A stretch of DNA of 64,000 bases from CAIWTU01 sp963815135 (GTDB lineage Bacteria > Desulfobacterota > Desulfuromonadia > Geobacterales > Geobacteraceae), in NCBI GenBank assembly GCA_963815135.1, contig CAWFFO010000011.1:434001-498000 (forward strand), written 5' to 3'. A program made the position numbers and the translations under genes. Under the pieces are notes generated by a model that did not search any database, had not been told where the DNA came from, and saw only the letters and a list, made by a program, of their open reading frames with translations. This document shows positions 1 to 9,556 of the stretch, one piece after another. How positions within the stretch are numbered: the stretch's first letter is position 1; every line of letters starts with the position of its first letter.

Positions 1-1
1 C

Positions 2-514
2 TCGTTTGATGACGAAGGCGTGCCGGGACAACGGACGGTGCTTGTGGAAAAAGGAATTCTCAGGTCGTATATGCACGATCGTCTTTCCGCCATGAAAGCG
101 GGCTGCTCCTCCACGGGCAACGGCAGGCGCGAATCATATACATCCAAGCCTATTGTGAGAATGTCAAACACCCTGATCGCCCCTGGAGAAACATCTCCCG
201 AGACGATTGTCCGCGGGGTTGAGCGCGGCCTGTTTGTCAGGAAAATGGGGGGAGGGCAGGTGAATACGGTAAACGGTGATTTTGTTTTTGATGTTTCCGA
301 AGGGTACCTCATAGAAAAAGGAGCCATTACCGAGCCCGTACGTGGAGCGACCCTCACCGGAAACGGACCTGATGTGCTGAAAATGGTGGAGATGGTTGGT
401 GATGACCTCGGTTTCGGAATAGGCACATGCGGAAAAGACGGGCAGGGAGTGCCGGTTTCCGATGCCCAGCCCACCCTGCTTATTTCGGAGATTGTAGTCG
501 GGGGAGAGGTGTAA
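2..514 (+). CDS. tldD: TldD metalloprotease, C-terminal part (cut by window edge)
   Basis: About 170 C-terminal residues of a TldD/PmbA-family protein; the reading frame is open to base 2 and the true start lies outside the window. Visible family features are the GNGRRESY stretch near residue 40, followed by an RMSNT segment, and a C-terminal VSDAQPTLLISE segment that is typical of TldD. In characterised bacteria TldD pairs with TldE/PmbA as a zinc protease that degrades unfolded peptides or matures microcins and modified peptides; no TldE is visible here. It ends 15 bases before the next gene, so the two may be co-transcribed. The family call is firm; the substrate is unknown. Confidence 0.9.
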   Translation, partial: SFDDEGVPGQRTVLVEKGILRSYMHDRLSAMKAGCSSTGNGRRESYTSKPIVRMSNTLIAPGETSPETIVRGVERGLFVRKMGGGQVNTVNGDFVFDVSEGYLIEKGAITEPVRGATLTGNGPDVLKMVEMVGDDLGFGIGTCGKDGQGVPVSDAQPTLLISEIVVGGEV

Positions 515-529
515 CGGTCATTTCTTCAT

Positions 530-2620
530 GTGAGGACAGGGGTTATGCTTGTTGATGAAACGATTATAATCAGGCCCGCGGAACTACTGGAATTTTTCAG
601 AAGTTACAGGTTTCTTGACGACTACAGCCTGGAGGTATACTGCAAAAGACACCGGCAGGTCACCCGTCTCGGCCCGGAATCGCGCGCATGCCGGGATCTG
701 GCGGCAGGCATAGGATGCGGGGAATTCTGCGGCTCCGTGTTTGAAAAGGCTGTAATTCTTTCCATGAACAGGAATAAACCGGTCGTTTTCCGGTGCCGGG
801 CGGGACTTCTCAATTTCGCAGTCCCTTTTTCGCCTGACGGACTCACCTCATACAGCATTGTCGGCGGAGGTCTGCGGGAGCAATCGGTTGATCTGTCCAG
901 GATGGAAGGGCTGGCCAAGTCCTGCAACCTGGATGCATTTTCACTGTTGGAGAAGCTGGAAGAACTACCGGTTTCCTCTCTCCCGGGCGTGAAAGAAACT
1001 GCCGTCAAAGTCGGCAGAATTATCTCCTCTTTCCAGAGGGAAAACCTGCATTCCAGGTTGCTTGACAAGACCATGAACAGGCTGGACACAATTGCGGCGG
1101 TATCCCTGCATCTCGACAAAAGCGGAAGCGCGGATGATGTCGCCCAGATTCTCAACGAAGCCCTGCTGATTCTTTTTGACCTTCCGAAAATCGCCATCGT
1201 GTTTCGGGATGCGGATGGGGACGGGTTTTCACTTCAGGCCGGGACCGGTTTGCCGGAAAACTTTGCGGATCTGCCATTTCAAAGGGTGCGGGAACTTTTC
1301 TCCGAAAATTGCGACGAGAATGTCAATCTGGCGGGAAAAGAAGTGAGGAGCCTGTTTCCCGGAGTTGATTCCGATTTCGTATTATGCATTCCCGTCCGGT
1401 GTGGTGATGACCTTCTCGGTTTCCTGGCCCTTTTCGATGCGGAACTGCACAGGAGGGATGTCCGCCTGCTGGAGCTTCTGGCAGGAAGACTTTCCGCAAA
1501 AATGATGCTGCTGATGAAGGAAAGAGAGCAAGAGCGGGGATATAACCTTACCGGAAAACTAATGACGCTTCCGGCCTCGATTTCATCCGCGGCAAGCAAG
1601 GAAGAGTTGTACCGGAATCTTCTGGAGGCGGCAGCGGACCTGCTGGAAGCTTCTTCCGGCTCACTGATGCTGGTCGATGAAGACGGTATCAACTTGCGCA
1701 TAGAGACGGCAATAGGCATGAATTCCCGCCTGGCGAAAAGCATGAAGCTGGAAATCGGGTCCGGAATTTCCGGTAAAGTGGCTTCAAGCGGAAAGCCCAT
1801 GCTGGTGAATAATATTGAGGAAGACAGAAGGGTGGGAATCCGCAACAGGCACCGATTCAAGACAAAATCTTTTGTAAGCGTACCGATCAAGGTGAAAGGG
1901 AAAATCGCCGGTGTCCTGAATGTCTCCGACAAGAATAGCGGGGAGTGCTTCTCGAAACGCGATCTCGACCTTCTCGATTCCATGCTGAACCAGGTTTCCA
2001 TGGTACTCGAACGTTGGGAATCGGATGAAAAAGCGGAAATGCTTGAACGGATTTCCATGCGTGACCCGCTGACGGGTCTCTTTAACCGGCGGTTCATGGA
2101 ATTAAGATTGGAGGAGGAACTGAACCGCTGCGGCAGGAAGGGGGACAGTCTGGCCGTGGTGCTGACCGACCTGGACTCTTTCAGGGTTTACAATGAAATA
2201 TGTGGCGGAAATGCCGGCGATGGAGCACTGAAAAAGACGGCGGCGCTGCTAAGGGCCTCTTCGCGGCAGATGGATACTATGACCCGTTTTGGCGGAGGAA
2301 TGTTCTGTATTATCGCCCCCGGAGCATCAGCCAGCGAATCTTTAATTATTGCCGAGAGAATCAGAAATAAAATTGAAAATGCATATTTTGCCGGCGAAGA
2401 GGCTCTCCCAGCGGGACGCCTGACTGCAAGCATCGGCATATCGCTGTTTCCGGACAATGGAGATACTGTCGAAAAGCTGCTGCAGACCGCCGGCATGGCG
2501 CTTAAATCGGCAAAAGAATGCGGTAGCAACCGTGCCGTTCATTATACTCCGGAAGGAAAAGGCAGTGGCAAGGTTGTTTCCATAAGTGCCCTGCAGCGCA
2601 AGGAAGGGCATACCGGTTGA
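530..2620 (+). CDS. PocR-like / GAF / degenerate GGDEF signalling protein
   Basis: A 696-residue soluble protein with no membrane segment. The N-terminal ~170 residues have a Cys-containing FRCRAGLLNFAVPF block resembling the PocR ligand-binding domain. Two GAF-like regions follow (roughly 185-330 and 345-500; the second has the SGKVASSGKPMLVNNI signature), then a GGDEF domain (about 530-680, MRDPLTGLFNRRFME). The catalytic signature reads GGGMF instead of GG(D/E)EF, while the upstream RQMD matches an RxxD inhibitory-site motif. It may therefore bind c-di-GMP without making it. The start could be the GTG at 530 or the ATG at 545, which has a better-placed AGG-rich ribosome site. It is followed by a strong bidirectional terminator. 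Confidence 0.85.
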   Translation: MRTGVMLVDETIIIRPAELLEFFRSYRFLDDYSLEVYCKRHRQVTRLGPESRACRDLAAGIGCGEFCGSVFEKAVILSMNRNKPVVFRCRAGLLNFAVPFSPDGLTSYSIVGGGLREQSVDLSRMEGLAKSCNLDAFSLLEKLEELPVSSLPGVKETAVKVGRIISSFQRENLHSRLLDKTMNRLDTIAAVSLHLDKSGSADDVAQILNEALLILFDLPKIAIVFRDADGDGFSLQAGTGLPENFADLPFQRVRELFSENCDENVNLAGKEVRSLFPGVDSDFVLCIPVRCGDDLLGFLALFDAELHRRDVRLLELLAGRLSAKMMLLMKEREQERGYNLTGKLMTLPASISSAASKEELYRNLLEAAADLLEASSGSLMLVDEDGINLRIETAIGMNSRLAKSMKLEIGSGISGKVASSGKPMLVNNIEEDRRVGIRNRHRFKTKSFVSVPIKVKGKIAGVLNVSDKNSGECFSKRDLDLLDSMLNQVSMVLERWESDEKAEMLERISMRDPLTGLFNRRFMELRLEEELNRCGRKGDSLAVVLTDLDSFRVYNEICGGNAGDGALKKTAALLRASSRQMDTMTRFGGGMFCIIAPGASASESLIIAERIRNKIENAYFAGEEALPAGRLTASIGISLFPDNGDTVEKLLQTAGMALKSAKECGSNRAVHYTPEGKGSGKVVSISALQRKEGHTG

Positions 2621-2670
2621 GACTTCATGCTGTTCCTCCCCGTCCGAAGAAAATAGCGCATTTCATAAGA

Positions 2671-2714
2671 CAAGCAAAAAGGCCGCCTGAATTATTCAGA
2701 CGGCCTTTTTGCTT
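2671..2714. terminator. Bidirectional intrinsic terminator
   Basis: A 14-base arm, CAAGCAAAAAGGCC, is matched perfectly by GGCCTTTTTGCTTG, with a nested CTGAA/TTCAG stem inside. A-rich and T-rich flanks on both strands let it end the GGDEF gene (plus) and hpnH (minus) from converging directions. Confidence 0.9.
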
Positions 2715-2737
2715 GTGCATCGGATTGCTAAAACTTC

Positions 2738-3737
2738 TCAGGAAAGGTTCCAGCGCACCATTTCCCAAATGTCCTTCCAGCTTTTGCCGATTTCGCCGAC
2801 TACTGTAGGTTCGAACCCGCAGTGCATCATGCACTGGGCGCAACGCTCGTCCTTGCCCACCCCGTATTTGCCCCAGTCGGTCTTTTCCATCATTTCCCTG
2901 AAAGTCGGGTAATGTTTGTCGGTGATGAGGTAGCAGGGCGCCTTCCAGCCTTGGGTGTTTCGAGTCGGGTTGCCCCATGGCGTACATTCCAGTTCCTTCT
3001 CTCCCATGAGAAAACGGAGATACATGGGGGTGGAGAAAAAGCGGTGCCTCTTGCTCATCTCGTATACTTCCCCGAACTTGTTCTCGATTTCCTTCCGTTC
3101 CAGGAAGAGTTTTTCACCCACCGCCTCGTATCCGAATCCGGGCGCCACGAGGAAACCATCAACACCAAGGCCCTTCAGGAGGGTGAACAGGGATATCGAT
3201 CTCGTTCAGGTCGGTTTCCTTGAAGATGGTAGTGTTGGTGCAGAGTCGGAATCCGAGTTTTTTCGCCTTCCTGATACCCTCGATAGCAGTCTTGAAGGCA
3301 CCTTTCCTTTCCAGTATGCGGTCATGGGTTTCTTCCATTCCGTCCATGTGAACGTTCAGGGTGAAGTTTGGATGGGGCTTCATATTGTCCAGTGCCTTCT
3401 CCAGCAGCAGACCGTTGGTGCACAGGTAAATGTGTTTTCCACGCTGCAGAACCCCTTCGATGAGTTCAAAAATCTGCGGATAGAGAAACGGTTCTCCGCC
3501 GGTGATGGTGACCACGGGGGCGGGGCATTCGTCAACAGAGCGGAAACATTCTTCGAGGGGCATCATCTCCCTGATGGTGTCCGCATATTCGCGGATCCGG
3601 CCGCAACCGGAGCAGGCCAGGTTGCAGAGATGGGTCGGTTCCAGCATCAGCACAAGCGGAAATTTGTCATTTTTGCACATTTTGTTGCCGATGATGTATC
3701 GGGTAAGATCGAGATTCAATTTCAAGGGGAAACGCAT
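2738..3737 (-). CDS. hpnH: HpnH, adenosyl-hopene synthase radical SAM protein (frameshifted)
   Basis: HpnH joins the 5'-deoxyadenosyl group of SAM to diploptene to give adenosylhopane, the first step of hopanoid side-chain extension. The [4Fe-4S] motif CNLACSGC (CX3CX2C) lies near residue 37, followed by TITGGEPFLYP. A Cys-containing C-terminal block (ERCAQCMMHCGFEP) is also present. I start at ATG 3737 (MRFPLKLNLD), which has an AAGGA about 11 bases upstream, not at an upstream in-frame codon. The frame breaks at the GGG run 3190-3192 (plus strand): removing one G restores NEIDILFTLLKGLGVDG and the expected ~333 residues. Last gene of a hpnA-dxs-hpnH minus-strand cluster, ending at the bidirectional terminator. 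Confidence 0.9.
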
Positions 3738-3790
3738 TACGGCCAATTCCTTTCGAGTTTTGCAATCTGAGGATTCATTCAAAAGCGGCA

Positions 3791-3825
3791 AAAAAGCCAC
3801 AGAGACACAGAGTCACGGAGGAAAA
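3791..3825. repeat. Degenerate CACAGAGACACAGAG-type intergenic repeat
   Basis: The stretch reads AGCCACAGAGACACAGAG followed by TCACGGAG. It matches a low-complexity family often seen between genes of deltaproteobacteria. Related fragments occur near 29.05, 45.3-45.4 and 60.5 kb. It lies in the gap between dxs and hpnH and has no coding potential. Confidence 0.55.
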
Positions 3826-3950
3826 TCATTCTTATTATCTACAAAATAAAGGTTAAAACCAAGAATACATTTTTACATGAAACATCTTGTATTTATTGAA
3901 AACAAATCTCTAAGGCTATGTATCTCAGGGGCGAATTGCTTTCTCCAGGT

Positions 3951-5864
3951 TTATTTGATGACGGAGAGATTTTTCCCCGCCCTGATTTTATCGGACAGAA
4001 ATGACTGAACTGACGCGGCAATCCCGGCGGCGTCCAATCCCAGATCTTTGCGTAATTGAGACTGGCTGCCGTGTTCAATGAACCGGTCCGGTATTCCCAG
4101 GCGTTTCACCCTGACCCCGCTTACCCGTTCCTGCTCCAGCATCTCCAGAATGGAGCTGCCGAACCCGCCCTGTAGCGCATTCTCTTCGACGGTTACAAGA
4201 TTGCCGGTTCGCAGGGCTTCGCCCAGGATCAGGTCCCGGTCAAGGGGTTTTACGAAGCGGGCGTTAATTACCGTAGCCCGAATGCCTCTTTCGCGCAGCA
4301 ACTTTGCCGCCTCAAGGGAAGGGTACACGGTTAATCCGATGGCGACGAGGACAACGTCATCGCCTTCCTCAATGATCTCTCCCTTGCCGATCTCCAGTTG
4401 TTTGAGACTGGAATCGATCGCAACTCCGTAGCCGGAACCGCGGGGATAACGGACGGCTATGGGTCTGTCAGAGTAAACTGCGGTCTTGATCATGTGACGA
4501 AGTTCGTTCTCGTCCTTCGGCGCCATGACCGTCATGCCCGGCAGGTGGCGCAGATAGGAAAAATCAAAAACACCATGATGGGTCGGCCCGTCGTCACCGA
4601 CCAGTCCCGCGCGGTCCAAGGCCAAGGTAACCGGAAGCTCCTGGAGGCAGATCTCGTGGAAAACCTGGTCATAGGCGCGCTGGGCAAAGGTGGAGTAGAT
4701 TGCCGCCACCGGTCGCAGACCTTCCGCGGCCAATCCTGCTGCGAATGTCAATGCATGCTGTTCCGCGATCCCGACATCGAAAAAACGGTCCGGGAAGGCT
4801 TTAGCGAACGGCATCAGGCCGGTGCCGTCGGGCATTGCGGCAGTAATGGCAACGATCTTCGGATCCTCGCTTGCCAGCTTTACCATGGTCTCGCCAAAAA
4901 TTGACGTGAACGACCCCGCAGTTCCCTTGCCGCCACTGACATCACCGGTTTTTATATCAAAAGGGCCTATCCCGTGGAATTTGGACGGATTCTCCTCAGC
5001 GGGCGGATATCCCTTGCCCTTGGTGCTCATGACATGGATGAGAACGGGACCTTCCAGCTTGCTGCCGGCGTTGAACACTTCGATCAGCTGCTGGATATTG
5101 TGCCCGGGGATAGGGCCGATATATTCGAAGCCTAGAGCCTGGAATAGCGTACCGGGAGTAAGAAAACCCTTCAGTGAACTTTCAGCCTTTTTCGCGAAAT
5201 GCAGAATATCGTTGCCGACGGCGGGAATGGCTTTCAGCAGTCCCTGCATCTCTTTCTTGAGGTCGCGGAAATAAGTCCCGGTCAGCTTGCGCGACACGAA
5301 AGACGAGAAAGCCCCAACGTTTTCCGAAATGGACATTTCGTTGTCGTTCAGGACCACAATCAGGTTTTTCTTCAGATGTCCCGCCTGGTTGAGTGCCTCG
5401 AAGGCAATGCCGCCCGTCAGGGCACCGTCACCTATCACTGCTATTACCTTGTTGTTTTCACCTTTTATATCGCTCGCTGCGGCCATGCCCAGGCCCGCGG
5501 AAATGGACGTGGACGCATGGCCGGCTCCGAAAGCGTCGTGGGGAGATTCAGTGCGTTTCGGAAAACCGCTCAGTCCGTGATACTGCCTCTGGGTATGGAA
5601 GGCGTCACGACGACCGGTGATTATTTTGTGTGTATATGCCTGGTGCCCCACATCCCAGATGATTTTATCCGTCGGAGAATTGAAACAATAGTGCAGGGCC
5701 AGGGTCAGCTCGACGCAGCCGAGGTTGGACGCGAGGTGTCCCCCGGTCTTTGACACGGTTTCAATGATAAATTCGCGAATTTCGGAAGCGAGAAGGGTAA
5801 GTTCGTTTTCCTTAAGCGACTTGAGGTCATCGGGGGACTTTATGTTATCGAGAATTTGGTGCAT
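3951..5864 (-). CDS. dxs: 1-deoxy-D-xylulose-5-phosphate synthase
   Basis: A full-length 637-residue DXS. This thiamine-diphosphate enzyme condenses pyruvate and glyceraldehyde-3-phosphate to DXP, the entry step of the MEP isoprenoid pathway that feeds squalene and hopanoids. It shows the GDGALTGGIAFEALN ThDP-binding motif near residue 150, the transketolase-like segment DGPTHHGVFDFSYLR near 425, and the C-terminal domain. A good AGGAG lies 8-12 bases before the ATG. It is 27 bases downstream of hpnA and 213 bases upstream of the hpnH start, so co-expression with hopanoid genes is likely. The pairing makes sense as precursor supply, but dxs may also be the cell's only copy. Confidence 0.97.
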   Translation of the reverse strand: MHQILDNIKSPDDLKSLKENELTLLASEIREFIIETVSKTGGHLASNLGCVELTLALHYCFNSPTDKIIWDVGHQAYTHKIITGRRDAFHTQRQYHGLSGFPKRTESPHDAFGAGHASTSISAGLGMAAASDIKGENNKVIAVIGDGALTGGIAFEALNQAGHLKKNLIVVLNDNEMSISENVGAFSSFVSRKLTGTYFRDLKKEMQGLLKAIPAVGNDILHFAKKAESSLKGFLTPGTLFQALGFEYIGPIPGHNIQQLIEVFNAGSKLEGPVLIHVMSTKGKGYPPAEENPSKFHGIGPFDIKTGDVSGGKGTAGSFTSIFGETMVKLASEDPKIVAITAAMPDGTGLMPFAKAFPDRFFDVGIAEQHALTFAAGLAAEGLRPVAAIYSTFAQRAYDQVFHEICLQELPVTLALDRAGLVGDDGPTHHGVFDFSYLRHLPGMTVMAPKDENELRHMIKTAVYSDRPIAVRYPRGSGYGVAIDSSLKQLEIGKGEIIEEGDDVVLVAIGLTVYPSLEAAKLLRERGIRATVINARFVKPLDRDLILGEALRTGNLVTVEENALQGGFGSSILEMLEQERVSGVRVKRLGIPDRFIEHGSQSQLRKDLGLDAAGIAASVQSFLSDKIRAGKNLSVIK

Positions 5865-5891
5865 AGAGTGACTCCTGTTGGTCGGGAAACC

Positions 5892-6881
5892 TTAACGGAC
5901 ATATCCCGCGCTGCGAAACCAGTCAACGGCCTTTTCCAGAGCCGATCTTACCTCTGTATTGGGCAGCCCCAGTTCTCTCACCGCCTTCGACGAATCGAAA
6001 TACATGAATTTGCCTGCCATTCGGACTCCCGCCAGTGGAATCAGGGGTTCTTTGCCTGTGACCCGCGAAATTGCTTCGTTGACATATGCGGCCATGAGTA
6101 TGGGGGTATATGGAAGCCTTACTTTCGGCGCGGGAATCGAGGAAATTTCTTCGAGCATTCCGAATATATCACGCAGTGTCATGTTCCGGTTGCCCAGGAT
6201 ATATTTCTCGCCCACCCGGCCAAACTCGGCGGCCAGCACGTGACCCTTCGCACAGTCCTCCACATCGATCAGGTTCAGGCCGGTATCGAGATAGGCGGGC
6301 ATTTTCCGGTTCAGGAAATCGACTATGATCTTTCCGGTGGGGGTCGGCTTGATGTCCAGTCTTCCCACCGGTGTGGACGGGTTCACTATGACCAGCGGAA
6401 GTCCCCTGGCAATAAATGACTCCGCTTCCCGCTCAGCCAGAAATTTACTTTTTTTGTAGTGGCCCACCATGTCCGAAAAAGAAACGGGGGTTTCCTCGTT
6501 TCCGGGGACGCCGTTGCCGGGATTGCCAAGAGTGCCTACACTGCTGGTATATACGACCTTCGAAACTCCGCATTTCAGCGCCGCTTCGAGGATGTTTCGG
6601 GTTCCCTGGACATTGGCGGCATACATCGATTCCGGATTTCTGGTCCAGAGACGATAGTCGGCGGCCGCATGGAAAAGAGTGTCGCATCCAGCCAGTCCGT
6701 TTTCAAGGGAAACCCCATCCCGGAGATCACCTTCGAAAAGTTCGATATCCAGCCCGTCCAGATTTCTTCGATCTGAACCCTGTCTCACCAGTGCCCTGAT
6801 TTCATAATTCCGGTCAAGCAGTTCCCTGACCAGGCCGGCACCGATAAAACCGGTTGCGCCGGTAACAAAGATTTTTTTCAT
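5892..6881 (-). CDS. hpnA: Hopanoid-associated sugar epimerase HpnA
   Basis: A 329-residue NAD-dependent epimerase/dehydratase of the extended SDR family. It starts with the Rossmann motif GATGFIGAGLVRELL and has an AADYRLW block, YTSSVGTLG, and a catalytic YKKSK (YxxxK) near residue 144. Proteins of this subfamily sit in hopanoid loci and are named HpnA; the exact reaction is not established, though a role in the side-chain sugar is assumed. It lies downstream of shc but is separated from it by a terminator at 7.1 kb, so it probably has its own promoter in 6882-7098, which I could not pin down. Confidence 0.92.
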   Translation of the reverse strand: MKKIFVTGATGFIGAGLVRELLDRNYEIRALVRQGSDRRNLDGLDIELFEGDLRDGVSLENGLAGCDTLFHAAADYRLWTRNPESMYAANVQGTRNILEAALKCGVSKVVYTSSVGTLGNPGNGVPGNEETPVSFSDMVGHYKKSKFLAEREAESFIARGLPLVIVNPSTPVGRLDIKPTPTGKIIVDFLNRKMPAYLDTGLNLIDVEDCAKGHVLAAEFGRVGEKYILGNRNMTLRDIFGMLEEISSIPAPKVRLPYTPILMAAYVNEAISRVTGKEPLIPLAGVRMAGKFMYFDSSKAVRELGLPNTEVRSALEKAVDWFRSAGYVR

Positions 6882-7098
6882 ACTATATTCACTGATTGAA
6901 GTTTATTTATCCGTAACAAAAATGCCGAGATTTCCATAATAAATTAAAATAATTGATTTTACTACCGAAGATTGTCGGGATTGAAACAAGCGTTTGTCCC
7001 GAATTCCGGAGTAGATTCATTGATTCCGAAGCATCCCGCCACTGACACCAAACGGTTTACATACCTCCCGATGTAATTCCATCAGATATCAGTTTATG

Positions 7099-7125
7099 AA
7101 AAAGGCCCCTTCCGGGGCCTTTTTC
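7099..7125. terminator. Intrinsic terminator after shc
   Basis: The sequence AAAAAGGCCCC-TTCC-GGGGCCTTTTT is a near-perfect hairpin with A and T flanks. It sits 13 bases past the shc stop and separates shc from hpnA. Confidence 0.92.
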
Positions 7126-7137
7126 GGACCGAATTCA

Positions 7138-9178
7138 TCAGTTGGCAGTTCCAGTCAGAGAGCGGAATCTCCCGAGAGCCATAAGCGGGAAACAATTCCG
7201 GTAGATATGATACTTGATCATGAAATATTTGGGAAAACCTGTTCCGGTAAATTCTTTTTCATCCCATGTGCCGTCCGGTTTCTGGTTGTTCATGAGGTAG
7301 TTGATGCCGTTTTCCACCGTCGTGGACTTAGCTTCTCCGGCTGACATGAGAGCAAGCAGAGCCCAACCGGTCTGCGAAGGAGTGCTCGGCCCCTTTCCGG
7401 CCAGGGACGGATCGTTGTACGATGCACATGTTTCCCCCCATCCCCCGTCCGGGTTCTGCCTGGATTTTATCCAGTCAACCGATTTGCGTATATAGGGTTG
7501 GGACATGTCTTCGCCTATTGCCGAGAGGCCGCTGAGAACGGACCATGTGCCGTAAATATAATTAACGCCCCAGCGTCCCCACCATGGACCATCGGGTTCC
7601 TGGTTCTCCTTGATGAAATCCAGCCCCCGAACCAAAGCCGGGTGGTCCTTTGGAAAACCCGAAAGTTCCTGTCAGCTCGAGCATTCTTCCTGTCAGATCG
7701 ACGGTCGGAGGATCTATCAACGCCTCCAGATCGGCGAAGGGTATCTTGTTGAGAATATGCTTGGTGTTGTCCTTGTCGAAAGCGCCCCATCCGCCGTTCC
7801 TGCTCTGCATCCCCAGACACCAGTTGATCCCGCGATCAATGGCTTTTTTCTTTTCGTGGCTGTCTTTAACCTGGACATCCTTGATGGCCATCATAACGAT
7901 TCCAGAGTCATCCACATCCGGATACCAGTCGTTGAGAAACTCGAACGCCCAACCGCCCGGTTCCAGATCGGGACATTTGACCTTCCAGTCTCCGGGCTTG
8001 CGCACTTCCCTGTCCAAAAGCCACTGGGCAGCCTTGACCAGGGAGGGGTGGTCTTCAGGCACATCCGAGTCGATAAGTGCTTTCAGGGCCAGTGCTGTAT
8101 CCCACAGGGGCGAAATACATGACTGGAGTACGAGACTGTTGTCGTCTTCTATGCAGAAATTGGCCAGTGCTTCCAAACCCTTGACCACCGAAGGATGGTC
8201 GTTGGCATAGCCCAGGCAGTGCAGGGCAAGTATCGAATTGAGCATGGCTGGCTGGATGCCGCCCCAGTCTCCTGTGGGTTCCTGGTGATCAAGCACCCAT
8301 TTTTCCGCAATGGAGAGCGCCCTGCTCATGAAAGGTCTGATCGGGTTGCTTTCGTATATCTTGAGAAGATGATCCACACCGATGAAGAAGTTTTTCCAGG
8401 TCAGTATCCCTTCTTCCTTGGTGAAAGTATAGTCGATGGGCCGGGGCGGACGCACGTAAAGTTCCTGAACCCGGGCCCAGGGCGGCACTTTGCGTACCGG
8501 CCTTTCCGCCATTACTATGGCGAGAGGTATAATGGTAGCCCTTGACCAGCTGGAAAGCTCGTACATGTTGATATAGGCCCAAGATGGAACGAGAGTGAAC
8601 TCGATGGGCATCGACGGCACGCCGAACCAGGCAAATTCACCGAACAGTGCGAGGAATATCTTGGTGAAAACCCGGCATTTGATGATTCCGCCGTTCTTGA
8701 GGATAAATTCGCGGGCTTTCATCATTGCCGGATGGTCTGCGTCATACCCTGCCAGCTTCAGTGCGAAATAAGCCTCAACAGTGGTGGAAAGATCGCCCGG
8801 ACCGCCGTAGTAAATGGTCCAGGATCCCTCTGCAGTCTGTTTGCCGAGGATATAGTTGGCCATTTTCCTTTCCCGTTCTTTATCGACCATTCCGAGAAAA
8901 TGGAAAAGCATTACATATTCGGCTGTTATGGTTACATTGGACTCGAGTTCCGCCCACCAGTAGCCGTCGGGCAACTGTTCGCGGAAGAAGAACTCGCAGC
9001 TCCGCTCAATGGCGATGTCCAGAGGGCTTGTCTGATCAATGTTTTTTTTCTTCCAGATTGAAGAAGGGAGATGATGTACTTTGGCTCCGGTTTTCGGTGA
9101 TGTGGATTCAGGATCTTCCACCGATTCGCCGTTAAAAGATGTTAATGCATGTGATATTGGGTATTTGCAGCTAATCAT
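7138..9178 (-). CDS. shc: Squalene-hopene cyclase (frameshifted)
   Basis: The cyclase turns squalene into hopene/hopanol, the committed step of hopanoid synthesis; it is a monotopic membrane protein. Several QW repeats are visible (for example GSWTIYYGGPGDLST near residue 125 and QNPDGGWGETCASYND near the C-terminus). The catalytic DVDDSG matches the DxDD motif. One frameshift splits it: removing one base of the CC at 7647-7648 (plus strand) restores FSKDHPALVRGLDFIKE, giving about 680 residues, normal for the family. AGGAGCAGG lies just before the ATG at 9178. It is divergent from hpnN. Confidence 0.94.
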
Positions 9179-9556
9179 TGCATCCTGCTCCTGGTCCGAT
9201 AAATCGATATATTTTCACCCGAGGCCATGGAAAGCGAGAGAGTAAACATTGAGTTACTACCATATTTTTTAAAAAAGGTATACACTTTTCATCCCTGATT
9301 AACATACCGGTTTCATTCCGGTTTGCTCCGTCATGGGTGATTGTTCCCTGTTTTGCTTTTGTCAGTGTTGTAACATGCTCGCCATGTTTTCCCGGGGACA
9401 GTCTGCAATTAAGATTAAATTGCTTCACCTCGAAGCCTTTTTGTCTATCCTGACGAAATTGAATAATTAATCTAAGCGCATATCGGATGCATTGATTTCA
9501 ATATAGGGCTATGTTACCCTCTATTCCCTTAATTGCAAGCTCAGAAGGAAGGCGTC
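9179..9556. other. Divergent intergenic region between shc and hpnN
   Basis: This 378-base, AT-rich stretch must hold the promoters of both shc (minus) and hpnN (plus). It contains a run ATATTTTTTAAAAAAGGTATAC but no confident operator or sigma-54 site. No gene was found in it. Confidence 0.5.

Noticed and set aside
1279..2097. A 272-codon frame antisense to the GAF/GGDEF gene
   Set aside because: Ser/Arg-rich shadow with no start signal or domain.
2809..2821. GGTTCGAACCC, which looks like a tRNA T-loop
   Set aside because: It is inside the hpnH coding sequence, and no acceptor, D or anticodon stem can be built around it.
2955..3770. A 271-codon plus-strand frame opposite hpnH
   Set aside because: It lies wholly antisense to a recognised radical SAM gene and has no family features.
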